A stretch of DNA of 64,000 bases, taken from contig JAJLRJ010000005.1 in NCBI GenBank assembly GCA_024195265.1, positions 46,457,087 through 46,521,086 of the forward strand. The letters are read 5' to 3'. The notes below the pieces were generated by a model. That model saw only the letters and a program-made list of their open reading frames with translations. It was not told where the DNA came from and ran no database searches. The position numbers were made by a program, and so were the translations under genes. Shown one piece after another: positions 51,588-64,000 of the stretch; the first letter of the stretch is position 1; the number at the start of each line of letters is the position of its first letter. Origin of the DNA: Dendrophyllia cribrosa (lineage: Eukaryota; Cnidaria; Anthozoa; Scleractinia; Dendrophylliidae).

Positions 51588-51838
51588 GTCATTATACAGC
51601 TATTTCAATTAACGTTGTCGGATGAAAGGCCTCAAAGCTACAAGCCAAGATAGTTGGTGGCGGCGCAAAATAAACGTTTTTCCCGCTCGTCGCATCGCTC
51701 ATTCGCGCCGTTTGTTTTCGTTTCGACGCTCCCAACAATCTGCATGCCTGGAACAGGCGCTCGGTATACTCCTTCGGTCTTGACTTGTAGGCTTTGAGCT
51801 TTCATCCGACAACGTTAACTGAAATAGCTGTATAAAGC
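51588..51838. repeat. Foldback element, about 250 bp
   Basis: Arms of about 58 bp (TTATACAGCTATTTCAATTA, CGTTGTCGGATGAAAGGCC and the reverse complement at 51780-51838) around a CG-richer centre. Confidence 0.75.
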
Positions 51839-52565
51839 CCAGCGTTTAGCAAAACTCCAAAGCTCTTGAGACCCACAAATATTGGATTGAGAACTGCGAA
51901 TTATTGTCATTCATTATTATCATTATGTCAGTTGTTTCATATTTAAGCAGATAATTATCAATAAGGTGTTATTATATAAATAAAATTATAAACTTGTTTT
52001 GACAATGCATCAATGATTTCATCAGTCTGTACATGTTAAATATATTTCTTTGTTGATTCCTAAGATAAATAATAATTGTCTCATGCCTGCGAGTCCAAAA
52101 CTCCAATCTCATACCAACTCACGCCTATGGAGCAATTTCTCACTCCTGACTTACAGATTTGAGCTATCAGCCTTAACTGATCACAATGATCCGATTAAAA
52201 ATATAGTTATGTTAATGAAAATTTAGCACTTTTTGTAGGTTTTTTGTCATTCTGAACATTATGATTACAGCTGGATATTATTAAACGCAGGACTGAGGTC
52301 CATGGAAACTTCTGAATTTTTCTGAACATCTTTGGACATCTTCGGAATAGATCGGGTTGTCTTTGAATTTGGTCTGGATGCCTTCAGAAAGCCTGGCACA
52401 CCCACAAAGAAAATCTCAAATAACCTTCATAGTTGGGGGAAATTTTGGCTCACTGGATATTTGTTGGAGCTTTTGTATCACTTATGAATTGCTATAATTA
52501 TTTTGATTACTATTAATTGTTTTCTATTATAATATCAATTGGCTCCTGATCAACTCCATCAAACT
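51839..52565. other. Intergenic AT-rich stretch
   Basis: No gene, RNA or clear element recognised. Confidence 0.4.
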
Positions 52566-52567
52566 AT

Positions 52568-52745
52568 TGGTGTGCAAGGGCGTAGCTAGGATTTTTCAAA
52601 GGGGGTTTCACACTGTGTCACACCCAGGGTACTTACCAGATTGTCATGTCCACGCTGTGTTTTACTAAAACACGCTGTGTTTTACTAAAATTATTTCGCA
52701 AAGTGGGGGTCACGGGTACCCCAGGACTCCCCTAGCTATGCCCCT
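52568..52745. mobile_element. MITE-like repeat with GCGTAGCTAGG ends
   Basis: GGCGTAGCTAGGATTTTTC at the left faces CCTAGCTATGCCCCT at the right. The interior holds two tandem CACGCTGTGTTTTACTAAAA copies. Confidence 0.55.
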
Positions 52746-52781
52746 GGGTATTCCTTGATTATCAAGGATGGCAAGGGTGAA

Positions 52782-52823
<42 letters not shown>
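52782..52823 (+). repeat. Poly-G tract (42 G)
   Basis: 42 uninterrupted G residues, the longest of several poly-G or poly-C runs in the window (others near 9184, 10255, 11882, 13331 and 47843). The exact length is likely uncertain in the assembly. Confidence 0.9.
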
Positions 52824-53046
52824 CTATAAGCCAGCAGGTGAAATTTCTGTATCCCATTTCTGTACCGACTTCTCAAAAGGCTTCATTTACTTTTTTAATT
52901 AGCCAATAAAAGCATGAAGTATATGGGGGATCTTGTAGTGAAAATAGTTCTGCTTTAAAATAGAAACATTTCAACACTTCTTTCCTTGCTCTACCACTAA
53001 TTGGCATTTAAATTTTGAGGTAATTGTGTAATGGTTTACATAAATA

Positions 53047-53632
53047 CCTCATTAAGAATTATCTGTCTGTTAGGAAAGTTGTTAGTTAAAATGTTTGGAA
53101 CTACAGTTTGCTCCCTTTCAGCAACCATTCTCTATTGTTGTACTTTGACTCTCATAAGCAAGCATCCTTCCTAAGCAACCACCTTTGCAATTCCTGGTTG
53201 CTTATGACATAGGCAATTGCACATTTGTTATAAATTACCTTAAACTTGTGCTCAAGTGAAAGAACATTAGTTGTTCTCATGTGCACAGTCCTGATTGTTG
53301 TGCTCTAATCACATTCCAAGTAAGAGGGCCCAAAGAAAAAATTACCTCATTAAGAATTATGTCTGTTAGGAAAGTTGTTAGTTAAAATTTTTGGAACTAC
53401 AGTTTGCTCCCTTTCAGCAACCATTCTCTATTGTTGTAGTTTGACTCTCATAAGCAACCATCCTTCCTAAGCAACCACCTTTCCAATTCCTGGTTGCTTA
53501 TGACATAGGCAATTGCACATTTGTTATAAATTACCTAAGACGTGTGCTCAAGTGAAAGAACATTAGTTGTTCTCATGTGCAAAGTCCTGATTGTTTTGCT
53601 CTAATCACATTCCAAGTAAGAGGGCCCAAAGA
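53047..53632. repeat. Tandem duplication, about 293-bp unit, two copies
   Basis: Both copies begin ACCTCATTAAGAATTAT and end AAGTAAGAGGGCCCAAAGAA, with about 95 percent identity by eye. Non-coding. Confidence 0.9.
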
Positions 53633-54807
53633 AAAAAATGGTTCCTTAGTACCTTGAATTGTTTTGCCACAAACTCAGAGTAGAGTGCCAAAACACTCTG
53701 CATTTTCATTTTCAAGCCCAGGAGTTTGAATTCCTTTTTGCCTGAGGTCCTTCTAATCACAATTTTCTACCAGGTCTTTATGGCCAGAATTGGATTTCTT
53801 TCTAGAAGGATGGTTCTTGTTCAGATGCAAAAATGTATGTTAATCACTGCTTTATTTCCATTAGGTTTTTAAATCATGTTTTTCTCCTGAAGTTTTAACA
53901 AGGAATAATCTGTGATATTATATAAAAAAGTAAACAGTTGTCAGATTTGTAATGGTCGATGGGACCGAAATCTGTTTTTGTATTAAAACTTATTATTGAT
54001 TTCATTGATTATTTGTTTCACACGATTTTACAGTTTTATTATTTATTTATGTATTTATACTTCGTAACAACACAAATCCAGCACTACCAGCATTCAGTAC
54101 AACAAAAATTGCCTTCGTGTATTTCAAAATAATAACATTCTAAAACTCAAGAGGACTATAAAATGCAACGATCGATTGTTGTGGTTACCAACCTTGGTAA
54201 TTCCGTGAATTAAGCTTATAGTTTTCGTTACAAAATATTCCTCGGTTGGAAATTCTCATGCAGCCTTGCTTTAATAAGTCTTTCGATCGATCAACGGGCT
54301 TAAAACCCCGCTAAGTAACAAGAGGAATCTTATCAACTTCAATGAAGGCCGATTTGTGTTTGTTGTGGCTCAAATTTGTAGTCGGTGCACGAGTAAGTCT
54401 TTTGATCGGCCTAGAATGATACCTCAAGTTATATATTCAGTTGTAAAAATCAATGGTATCTATACAAGAGTAATCGCATAACCTTCAATTTAGGCTGATT
54501 TGTGCTTCCATAGCGGCTAAAAGTCTGAAAATTTGTAGTTCCTCGAGGTCCTCACAGCTCGAAGGTTCATTTGAAACTGAACGAGAGTCGCTCAAAACGA
54601 AAATTCATCCCACGATGCCTTTCGGCCCGTGTCCAACCTCCTCTGGGAGTGATGCCAGGTTGCAGCAATATGAGAGAGCTGTAAAATTGGAACAAAGTAG
54701 TTCATAATAGCGCGAATCCTTTTTTTTCAAGTGACGTTTTCCTTGGCGTTGCCGTCGTCGTTCTTAAGCTCCCTAGAACAAACAATTGTTTGAAATATAT
54801 TTACTTG
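53633..54807. other. Intergenic stretch to contig end
   Basis: AT-rich, no gene recognised. 54602-54645 carries the inverted partner (CCCGTGTCCAACCTCCTCT) of a motif at about 50660. Confidence 0.4.
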
Positions 54808-55307
54808 NNNNNNNNNNNNNNNNNNNNNNNNNNNNNNNNNNNNNNNNNNNNNNNNNNNNNNNNNNNNNNNNNNNNNNNNNNNNNNNNNNNNNNNNNNNNN
54901 NNNNNNNNNNNNNNNNNNNNNNNNNNNNNNNNNNNNNNNNNNNNNNNNNNNNNNNNNNNNNNNNNNNNNNNNNNNNNNNNNNNNNNNNNNNNNNNNNNNN
55001 NNNNNNNNNNNNNNNNNNNNNNNNNNNNNNNNNNNNNNNNNNNNNNNNNNNNNNNNNNNNNNNNNNNNNNNNNNNNNNNNNNNNNNNNNNNNNNNNNNNN
55101 NNNNNNNNNNNNNNNNNNNNNNNNNNNNNNNNNNNNNNNNNNNNNNNNNNNNNNNNNNNNNNNNNNNNNNNNNNNNNNNNNNNNNNNNNNNNNNNNNNNN
55201 NNNNNNNNNNNNNNNNNNNNNNNNNNNNNNNNNNNNNNNNNNNNNNNNNNNNNNNNNNNNNNNNNNNNNNNNNNNNNNNNNNNNNNNNNNNNNNNNNNNN
55301 NNNNNNN
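54808..55307. other. Assembly gap (500 N)
   Basis: Exactly 500 Ns between the Polinton-bearing contig and the inverted TBCK/AIMP1 contig. Confidence 0.97.
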
Positions 55308-56771
55308 AAGGTGGTCAAAGGTGAATTTCCGTAATGGTGTTTAAAGTGTTTTAACGAAGGGAAATTAACGCATTTAAACACTTTATATACGCGTTTAAAC
55401 ACTATTTTAACGCATTTAAACACTTTTTCAACGCGTTTAAACGCTTGTTCAAAAATGTTCTTCGTTTATTTCGCCAATAGCTTATCACCCTAGCTCGTTT
55501 CCACATTATTATTCGTAATAAATTTGCTCATAAATTAGAGTCGCGGTCTGGTGATGACAACCGCTGCTCCCCCCACGGGAGCGATGTTTTCCTCGTTTAT
55601 GCTAGTGTTAGAAATTAAACGACCCGTGAAAGTGCTAAAATAAACTTAATTTGCATGTGAAAGGTTGGTCTCGGTAATATTAGTCATAGACATTTTATAT
55701 TTCAAGCTTACCCTCGGTCATTCTCGTTTATAGGCAAACATGACAAGAATCTTCAAGGCAACATCCTGTTAACCACCTCAAGGTCTTAAAATAAATGATT
55801 CCATAGCAAAACATACCAATGGCAATTTTCCTTTTCATTTTAAATAAATACGAAAGAAAGATGTCTACAGCAAAAATTTTCTTTAACGGGTAGATTCCAT
55901 CCTTCGCCCGTTCACCGCTCAGCTCAAGACAGGAGAGATCACTCACATCAGGTCATCAATCAGGAATCAAATTTCTGCTTCAGCGACTCTGCATGGTTCT
56001 GATAAACACGCAATTTTATTACAGTACAATAATCCAGATTACAACAGCAGCGATTGAAACAAGACAAAGTAGGAAATCTGTTACAAAATGAAAAAACATT
56101 TAGTATAAATGTGGCTTTGTAGACTCAACTGCATGTACCGAACTATCATCCTGATTTCAGCAGACAACGAGAGCTTCCTAATGCGTGTTTTCATCGACCA
56201 TAGATCACCGTGTGTTGTTGGATAAACAATGCTTTTAAAACTAGCTAAAATTGCAAGTGACAAAGAAAAAGAAGTATTTTCGAAGCTGTCAATCCAGTCA
56301 AATAGAATACTTGCCAAAATTTTTGCCGCTCTTACAAGAACTGAATTATTATTTTTGTAACACGAGCGGTGAGAAAATGAAACATTGTGACAGCTAGCCA
56401 ATTACATTTTAGCAGATAACTCTGTTTAGTCCCGAGGGACCTGAGGTCACATCCCTGAGCACGTATGCACACAAGCTTCAGTCACGTTTATGAAAGAACC
56501 AAAGTTCTGCTCACAAAAAACACTAGAAATCGTTACAGAACAGGCGAAAACATTTGTTTTAAGGAATGCAATTAGACTTGAAAATTTATTTGCTTAGGCA
56601 TTTTTCAAATGGCACACCATTTACTTCGAACTCATACTTAGCTGCCGCTTGCAATTATAAATTCCCGACTGGTGCTTGATCTATTCAACAGCCGAAAATA
56701 TTTGCACTCTTGATCTTCTTCCTCAAAGGAAATTTCACTTTTGTAAATTAAATCGTTTGAAACATCATTAA

Positions 56772-57782
56772 CCCATTGACTCCTGAGAATTTTTACGTTT
56801 TTGAGCGATTTTCTGCATTCACACGCCCCATAGGATTTCGTGACTCCATATTTAAAGTTACCATTGAAAGTGCTGCTGTTCTAAAACACTCAAGGCTCGA
56901 GTTTACTGGAAACGTCATTGTGACGATCTCATTTTGCTTGGTTGATTTGCAATAAAGGGTCCAATATGAATTATCTACGATTTTTGGTAAGTTCACAGCC
57001 ATTTTTCATCTTTAGTAGCTGCCTGATGAGCATCATTAAGCTTGGAGGTAGTTCAGAGTCCACTTCTCAATGAAGCGAGTTAGGTGTTGTACTTCGTTTA
57101 CGAATTTGGCTCGTTGCTCGTTGAACTGGAAAAATGGCCGCCTGGAAACGAAGTGGCTTTGGGACTCGACTCTGGATGAATTTCTCGACCTACCGCGGCA
57201 TATTTTGGAAGTTGCGACCACAGGAGAATACAACAAGCGCGAAATTTCGGCGGTGGGTCGGAGTGGCTGTGGACTTAGCATAAATATGAAATATGTGCGG
57301 AAAGAATCGAACGCTGTCAAACGTTTTGGCTTTTTCCCAGCATGCAGTGCGGTGGTGATATTGAAAATCGAGGCAAGGTCAGTATGCATTAGAACGAGAG
57401 GCTAGAGCTCGGCCTGAGCAACGAATAAGAGCAAAAAAATTCACTGCTAAGCTAGGACTAGGACTGAATTTTGCTGTGAATGTTGACTTTTGGGTTTGCC
57501 ATGATGATTTGAATAAAAAAAACTAAAGGCAAAAACGTGATTTTTGTTGTTTTTCTATGACGTTAAAAACGGTCATTTTTGTTATTGTCCAAATTCAAAC
57601 GCTGATATTCTGCAAAAATCGCTGACTTTTTTGTGTTTATTGGGTATCTCAATTTGAGGGACTTTCTAGTCAATGCTCAGAACTGCTAGTTAGGGCAATG
57701 TTCGCGCGATTGAGAAAGTTGCAATTTTTTAAAGCAGTGGAGTATTGTACGGCCGGTTTTGGCCGGTGTAGGAGCGAATGGG
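56772..57782 (-). mobile_element. piggyBac-like element, copy in inverted arm
   Basis: 1,011 bp, flanked by TTAA (56768-56771 and 57783-57786), same length and ends as 13838-14848. Shared by both arms. Confidence 0.7.
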
Positions 57783-58294
57783 TTAAAAAGAGATAAATTG
57801 ACTCAGTGCTGTCAGTGCTGTGGAGTGTGACAAGTTTTTCTCGAACTGGAGTTCATATAATACACTTCCACTTCCACTTCGTTCGAAAATCGAACGTTCA
57901 ATTTTGTGCGATTCGAATTTTTTTTTTTTTGTGAGTTCGATTTCGTTCAATGACCAAACTCCATCCAACTCAATCGAACGAAAGAGTTTGATTGAGTACG
58001 ATTGAGTTCGAAAACCAAACGTTTGATGTGATACGCCGGGATTAGAGCAGCATCTTTTAGAGACGGGGTGCTTATTACAAAAAAATATGGTACAGAAAAA
58101 ATATATATTGCACAATGTTTTGTAGCCGTAAAAGTGCAAAAAGACGGGAGCTACACACAAGGAACTACCTTGCGCAAAGGGTACAGGGAGGAGACCCTGC
58201 CTCCCAAACTGCCCCAACCCCCCCCCCCCCCCCCCAAACTCCCCTCCACACGTATAACGTTATACTGTTATACGTGACAACTAAATCATCTTAC

Positions 58295-58584
58295 TCGTTT
58301 AAGCGTTTCCACTCGGTATTTAAGCTTGCTGTTCTCAGCAAGAAGCTTGTCTAGCTCAGGGTCACCGGCGCTTTCGTTTTCATCCTGTTCCGCGGCTGAG
58401 CCAATCTGATTCTGCAATGCTTCAATCTTCCTCTTCAAACTCACAACTTCATCCTCCTACCAAAAAATATGAAGAACAGCTTAAGATAACTTTTCTTTAG
58501 TTGGCTTTTAAAGGAAAATTTGAAACCCACCGCTACTTTAGCGCGTTTAGAATACTCTTCGACAAGAACACCACCGTCCGCCAT
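58295..58584 (-). CDS. AIMP1: Probable AIMP1 exons 1-2, copy in inverted arm
   Basis: Exons 58531-58584 and 58295-58456 have the same length, phases and splice borders as the copy at 12980-13269. By eye the second exon differs at a few bases only (AACAGCAAGCTT around LLSENSKLK reads slightly differently). Both copies appear intact. It is most likely the other allele rather than a second gene. Confidence 0.58.
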
Positions 58585-58934
58585 GTTGTTGTTTGTACCA
58601 CGTGGATGTTGTGACACGTGAAATGTTCTTAATTGTGCAAAACGTGAAATAAATGACCCTGATATCACTCGAAAAGCTTTCTTAGAGCTAAAAGAAAACA
58701 AATTTCGTGAAAGAACCAGCAAATTCATTCACTGAAGAGTGAATTTTTCCGAATTTCACGAACTTATGGCCTGGTTACGTGGCTAAGGGGTTGGTTACTA
58801 AGTTTAAAAACAAAATGGCGACTTTCTTGACTGTCCTGCGTTCATTGCACGGTATTTACATGTTTTCGTTGCAATGTGAATCGATAAAAGGCTTCTGAAA
58901 GGACTACATTGATCGCTATAAATAACTCAAGAGA

Positions 58935-61029
58935 ATGGGTACGCTGGACCAAGCACAGATAGGAATTTCGACGTTTTTTCCATCTCCACATCCGTCAGGC
59001 CAGTGTGGCACAAATGGTCTTCCGCTGACTCCAAATTCCATCGTGATCTTAGGTCGATTTCAGCTCCTGAAGAATCTTTATCATGAAAACGTCTGTCAGT
59101 ATCTTGATATCATCAGGGTAAAAAATGGTAAGCAAATTAAAAATAATAATGATATAAATATTAAGTATTTGAAACAAAAGAACCTTACTTTGGGAATTCC
59201 TCACTATCAAGAGGTAAGAGTATCATTAGCCCCCCCCCCGGGGGGGGGAGGGGATACTCTGGGGGTGTGCCGCTGGGACTCTGAGATCCTTAACCTATAC
59301 TAGACCATTTTAGATGCATTTTACAACCCTATTCTAGACTAAACACCGAAAAACCCTATCCTATCCTAGACCTATTCCAGACTCGCTATTTTCCAGAAAC
59401 TTATTCACTATCACAGTTATTAGTTAACAGGGGTCAGTAAAAATGTTGTACTGCCCACCGTACTGATTTTTAAATGCCATTTGCCAGTAAACCTTGTCTA
59501 GACTAAATTCTTCACACAACTGATCAGTTTCACGGAAAATGATACCCTATTCTAGATCAAAAATCACTGATTACTATACCCTATCCCAGACTAAACTGCC
59601 TGAAAACCATACCCTTTACAGCGGCACATACCTATATTGCTCATGTACACTGTACCCCCCTCCCCCGGCATTAGCCAGCCATAGAATACCATGGCATAGA
59701 GACAGTGTTTATGGTGCCTTTATATTTCTATGGAATAGATTTTAGAGAAAGATAGGAAAGATTTGGTATAACCCCATACTTTAGTTATGCATACAGTACC
59801 ATTCTTACAATTACAATTAAAATTTATATAGCGCCAAATCCTAACGTCCTATTCTTAAATTCTTAAAACTGAAACAAAAGCCAAAACAATAGAACTCCTA
59901 AAGAAAAACAACAGTGCAGCGCTATGTGGAAATCATGCTGAAACATACAGTGGCACAATTTTGCAGCTGTTTTCGGCAATTCTATACATGTACTGTATTA
60001 TGTAATAATTGTTAATTGTTATTTGTAGTTATCTCTTTATAATGCAATAAAAAAAGTTGATTAATTTCATATCTTTGTAGTGCCTCTGATTGGTTAAAAT
60101 ATAAAGAAATCGGCAACCAATTGCAAGCATTACATGTAGCCATGCCTGAAGAAAAGCAAGAGTGCAGCGTTATGTTTCATACTGAAACATACAGTGGCAC
60201 AATTGTGCAGCTGTTTTCGGCTATTCTATATATGTAATAATAATTTATTGTTAATATTATTGTTATTTGTAGTTATCTCTTTATAATGCAATAAAAAAAG
60301 AAATCGGCAACCAATTGCAAGCATTACATGTAGCCATGTCTGGGTAGCATCATGTCGGGGTACATATTGTAATGGCATAGATCCCCTGAGCCTCCCCGGT
60401 CCTCCATTCCCTACCCCCAATTTACTAAAGATTTCAAATAGGGATCTGACAAGGTGAGTGTTGGTCTCTCATCTCCATACAGGCTAACTAAGTTGGGAAG
60501 CCTCAGTGATCAACCTACACTCATCATGAACTGATGTTCATTACTGTATACTGGTGAACTAGTCACCATATCAATTGGTAAACATATTTTTTTTTATCAA
60601 TTATATATTTGGTAGTTTCTTGGAGAAAAAAGCAAATTATTTATTATCAAATTATATTTTTTCAGAAAGGCTTATTGTCGGAGAGGAGTTTTATCCCGAT
60701 AACTTGAAAACAGCTGTGAAAAGTGGTAAAACTTTTAAGTGAGTGATTGTTAAACTAGAGCTCATTCACCTATTATGTATAATGTGTTATCCACACTGAC
60801 AGCTATTGATTAAACAAAACACTGAGGAAGGGAGGATGGATCAACTGCCCCCTCCCCCCCCCCCCAACCACAATAACCCCACCCCTTTTGTTAGGTTGGC
60901 CTGACCTGTTTTTCTCCACCCTTGAAATCCTAGCCAGCCTCTGTTAATGTCTATAGTTTTTTTTATTACAATTTAATGGCGAGTCACAGACCATAAGTAA
61001 GTACAATAATAATAATAATAATAATAATA

Positions 61030-61079
<50 letters not shown>

Positions 61080-61570
61080 GAAAGGTCATAAGGACGATTT
61101 GTAAAAGAGTTGTAGGACCCCTAGCCTGGTTCCTTTTTGCACCCCCTGGCTACCCCTGCACCCATATATTGTTTTCTTTTTAACTTATTTTCATCTGCCC
61201 TTTTGTTAGCTCATCCCATCCTAATTCTCACTACTAGACAATATCTGTATTTGGGCTCTGTGTTTTTAAATTACCATGATCTTCCTTGGCCCCCTTTCTC
61301 TCTCTCTCTCCCCCCCCCCCCCCCCCCCCCCCCCCCCTCTATGTGAATGTTTACTAAAGGTATCATTCTATAAGTTTCTGATAGTATTATTGTCACTGTC
61401 AATTTCAACTTTTACATTGCTCTATTTTTTAACATTACCTGTACTTTTTTTTTAGTTGGAGTGATATTAGGAGTATTGCATTTGAGGTTCTTCATGGCCT
61501 TGCCTTCTTGAATGCACATGGAATTGTCCACAGGAATTTGTCACCAGACAACATTGCTCTTTCACCCAAG
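58935..61570 (+). CDS. TBCK: TBCK exons 1-3, copy in inverted arm
   Basis: Exons 58935-59127, 60666-60738 and 61456-61570 are identical in length and phase to the first three exons of the minus-strand copy. They encode the start MGTLDQAQIGISTFFPS, the RLIVGEEFYPDNL strand and the HGIVHRNLSPDNIALSPK loop. Exon 4 would lie beyond 64000. The intron after exon 3 carries a 1.9-kb insertion that the other copy lacks. Splice signals look intact, so it is probably an allele of the same gene. Confidence 0.85.
61004..61078. repeat. AAT microsatellite (longer allele)
   Basis: About 75 bp of AAT with one interruption, against 45 bp in the mirror arm. Confidence 0.9.
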
Positions 61571-61717
61571 GTAGCTCTTAAAAATCATGACATTTGCTAT
61601 ACATCAGATATTCCAACCCTTGTGTGTCCCGGTTTAAGGTGCCATCTACCACTCTCCCTTCTTGGTTTTTCTGGTGAAATCATTGACTGTACAGTTGAAT
61701 TTCCACTTTCAATGCTA

Positions 61718-63643
61718 CAAGCAGTTGCAAAAAGGTTGAGACACTTTCCAAAAAAATGTTCATTCCATATAAAAGCGACCGCGTAACACAAATGAAATCA
61801 ATGCCATGTGCTACTGACCCCCCACCCCCTTACAATGTTGATGACTGTTAGTTTGAATGGCATTTTTTAGATGGTACAACATTGATAAGGGGGGAGGGGA
61901 TGGGGACTTGTTGAAAACCATGTTAGCCTCGAAATATGCACTACAGTACACAATGTCTCAACTCTTTTTGCAATTGCTTGTCTGAATAGTAGTTCAATTA
62001 AAACACTAATAGCAAGAGGAACCGGCATGTAATGTATGATTAAAAGGTATCAATAGAAAGAGAAAAGATTAAATTTTGTGCTGATAAATACTGTAACGGT
62101 CAGTGCGTTGTAATTAGTGGCAATAATGGTTCCAATTATTACAGTAATTTCGCGCTTTTACATGTCACGCTTTCATGACATCTTTTACATGCCACGCTTT
62201 CGTGACAGTATAAGGGAATGAAAACATTCTTCCGAAAAGAAACCTTGTTTTCGGCTTTTATTATATATTTATAGAAAAATGGAAACAATATAATCTCATA
62301 ATACATTTCCACTAAGAAAAGGCGCTCAATTTCGTTTCATAAAAATTTCCCCACGGTCTACATGTTTTCGACGGTCTACACTTGACAACAAATAAAGATT
62401 ACATAAGTTCTTATTTCTCTCTGTAGACCGTTGACCGTTGACCGTTCGCACAAGTATTAAATTACAGTCAGTGAATTCTGCAAGTACGCATTTCACTAAT
62501 TGTTGCCAAAATACATCTTGCGAAACATTTGGCACATTTTGGAATCTCCTTTTGGTTTTGCTCGTCGATTCTCACATTAAAGTGGTAAATTTTCCAGCGC
62601 ACGGACATCATATCTGTCCCAGTAATCGTGCCTCGCTCTTTGTTTCCACCGGATGTAGAAGGCCAATACTCGGCTTTTATATCGTAGTTCTTAATAAACA
62701 ACTCCATTTGGCGAATGTCTGGTTAACGGTTGAAAAAATATAACGCAATACCCTGCTATGGAAGAATTTCATGAAATCTGAGTAAATATATGAAACTTGA
62801 CAACTGATATACACGGTGCAAAATACACGGCCAGATTAAAGCAATCTAGCAAAAGGACGAAGAAATGATAATATTTTCACAACTAGAGTGTAATCCGAAA
62901 TTGACTGGACAAATTGGACCAGCAAAAAGTTGCTTACCGTTTTATTTCATCGCGAACATGCGATCACAGTATCACATGACGTATTATTTACACAGACTAA
63001 TGCTTATCATTTCAGTCTACGCATGTTTCTTGTGTCAATAGCAAACGCAAACAAACCTTCAAGAAAGAACAAGAGGTTGAAAATAACACAATTTGCGTTA
63101 TTGCAACAAGATAGCAACGTTCTTTGAAAAATACATAACGATATTGAGAAACTACGGCAACTTTTATAAGAAACGCTCCTTTTTTGCTGAAATTCACGCT
63201 AATTAAGGCCGTAGACAAATGTCGAAAAGGCACGTTTTGGTCTTGCTATTCTTAAATGCCTAATCGCAGTGGAATAAAAAGCTGTTTTTTCTAATCAAGT
63301 CATTACATTGATAACATACATCAACTATGATTCATTTCCGAAAAGCAAATCCAGTGCTATATCGCGATATGTGACTCAGACAAGCAGTTGCAAAAAGGTT
63401 GAGACACTTTCCAAAAAAATGTTCATTCCATATAAAAGCGACCGCGTAACACAAATGAAATCAATGCCATGTGCTACTGACCCCCCACCCTCTTACAATG
63501 TTGACGACTTTTAGTTTGAATGGCATTTTTGAGCTGGTACAACATTGATAAGGGGGGAGGGGATGGGGACTTGTTTAAAACCATGTTAGCCTCGAAATAT
63601 GCACTACAGTACACAATGTCTCAACTCTTTTTGCAATTGCTTG
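61718..63643 (+). mobile_element. 1,926-bp insertion bounded by two 263-bp MITE-like repeats
   Basis: Flanked by TA (61716-61717 and 63644-63645); the other arm has a single TA at the empty site (near 9897). The outer units 61718-61980 and 63381-63643 are direct repeats of 263 bp. Each has its own inverted ends (CAAGCAGTTGCAAAAAGG facing CTTTTTGCAATTGCTTG). The 1.4-kb centre has no transposase; the open stretches at 62438-62743 and 62468-62707 are unrecognised. It looks like two MITEs moving the DNA between them as one unit. Confidence 0.75.
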
Positions 63644-64000
63644 TAGTGGTCCTAATTTCTAATTGCTTTTACCCTCTGGTAAGCACCCACTCACCATTGT
63701 TTCTATGTCACTACAGATGCATCAACTCAAATAAAATGAAAATATTGTTATTTGCATCAGAACTTCAATATGATACAGTATTTTGTGTTGCACCCATTTA
63801 TACATTGAAATAACTACAGGTTCATATTACTCAGAGTTAAGATTCCCTGTGGGCAGACTTCTTGAAGCATCCACCTTGGTTTGGTTGATTCACAGACTGA
63901 GTACAACTTCTAGTACAGTCCATTCAGTCTGATACACTTGGAGTCCGTTTCATCTGTTATAGAAGTGTTCCTCTTGACCTTAGAGAGAGACATTACAGTG

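Larger units (their letters stand above)
55308..64000 (-). repeat. Inverted second copy of the 9530-16307 locus
   Basis: Collinear in reverse with 16307 down to about 9530. It includes the GTTTAAACGCGT repeat, the piggyBac-like element, both AIMP1 exons, the divergent promoter and TBCK exons 1-3. Once the 1,926-bp insertion at 61718-63643 is removed the two copies have nearly the same length. Differences are substitutions, microsatellite lengths and homopolymer lengths, as between haplotypes. Confidence 0.93.

Noticed and set aside
9530..64000. A 54-kb inverted-repeat giant mobile element
   Set aside because: Arms hold ordinary host genes and end at N gaps; a haplotype duplication in the scaffold is simpler. 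The Polinton has its own precise ends far inside.

Overview
The window is eukaryotic nuclear DNA: short exons with GT/AG introns, conserved animal genes (TBCK, a probable AIMP1, a membrane patatin-like phospholipase) and many MITE-like, Penelope and piggyBac-like repeats. The mix suggests an invertebrate animal, most likely a cnidarian such as a coral or anemone; that is inference and the species cannot be named from sequence.

The scaffold is three contigs joined by two 500-N gaps (16308-16807 and 54808-55307). Contig 1 (1-16307) carries the first 17 coding exons of TBCK on the minus strand, head to head with two exons of a probable AIMP1 on the plus strand. Contig 3 (55308-64000) is the same locus inverted, with small differences and a 1.9-kb insertion, so the two are probably haplotypes of one locus. 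Contig 2 (16808-54807) starts with another near-perfect palindrome (16808-21573, centre about 19185) holding two copies of the middle exons of the phospholipase gene, one of them frameshifted. Exon 1 of that gene follows at 22385-23349.

The centrepiece is a complete 17,595-bp Polinton/Maverick (24971-42565) with an exact 6-bp target-site duplication (TGTGCA), terminal inverted repeats whose outermost 75 bp fold back as hairpins, and 16 intact or frameshift-linked genes. These cover genome copying (protein-primed PolB), integration (chromodomain DDE integrase), virion building (double jelly-roll capsid, penton-like protein, FtsK/HerA-type ATPase, adenain-like protease, X-like core protein), probable membrane passage (PLA2 domain, amphipathic-helix protein), attachment (fibre-like protein) and probably its own transcription (VLTF-3-like zinc protein).

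Two features of the element may be new. First, neither protease nor integrase has an upstream ATG. Each lies in the -1 frame of the gene before it, entered at an A-rich slippery site (A10 for X/protease; A AAA AAC followed by a potential hairpin for PLA2/integrase), which resembles retroviral Gag-Pro-Pol logic. Second, most genes have a TATCTA-plus-AT box 17-25 nt before their ATG, like the TCTA late promoters known from CroV and mavirus, in an element that also encodes a VLTF-3-like protein.

In the host part, a 1.2-kb minisatellite in TBCK has amplified about 40 copies of an exon end plus its 5' splice site in 30-bp (10-codon) units. From 42572 to 54807 there is mostly repeat-rich intergenic DNA with one decayed SANT-like ORF and one weak two-exon gene candidate.
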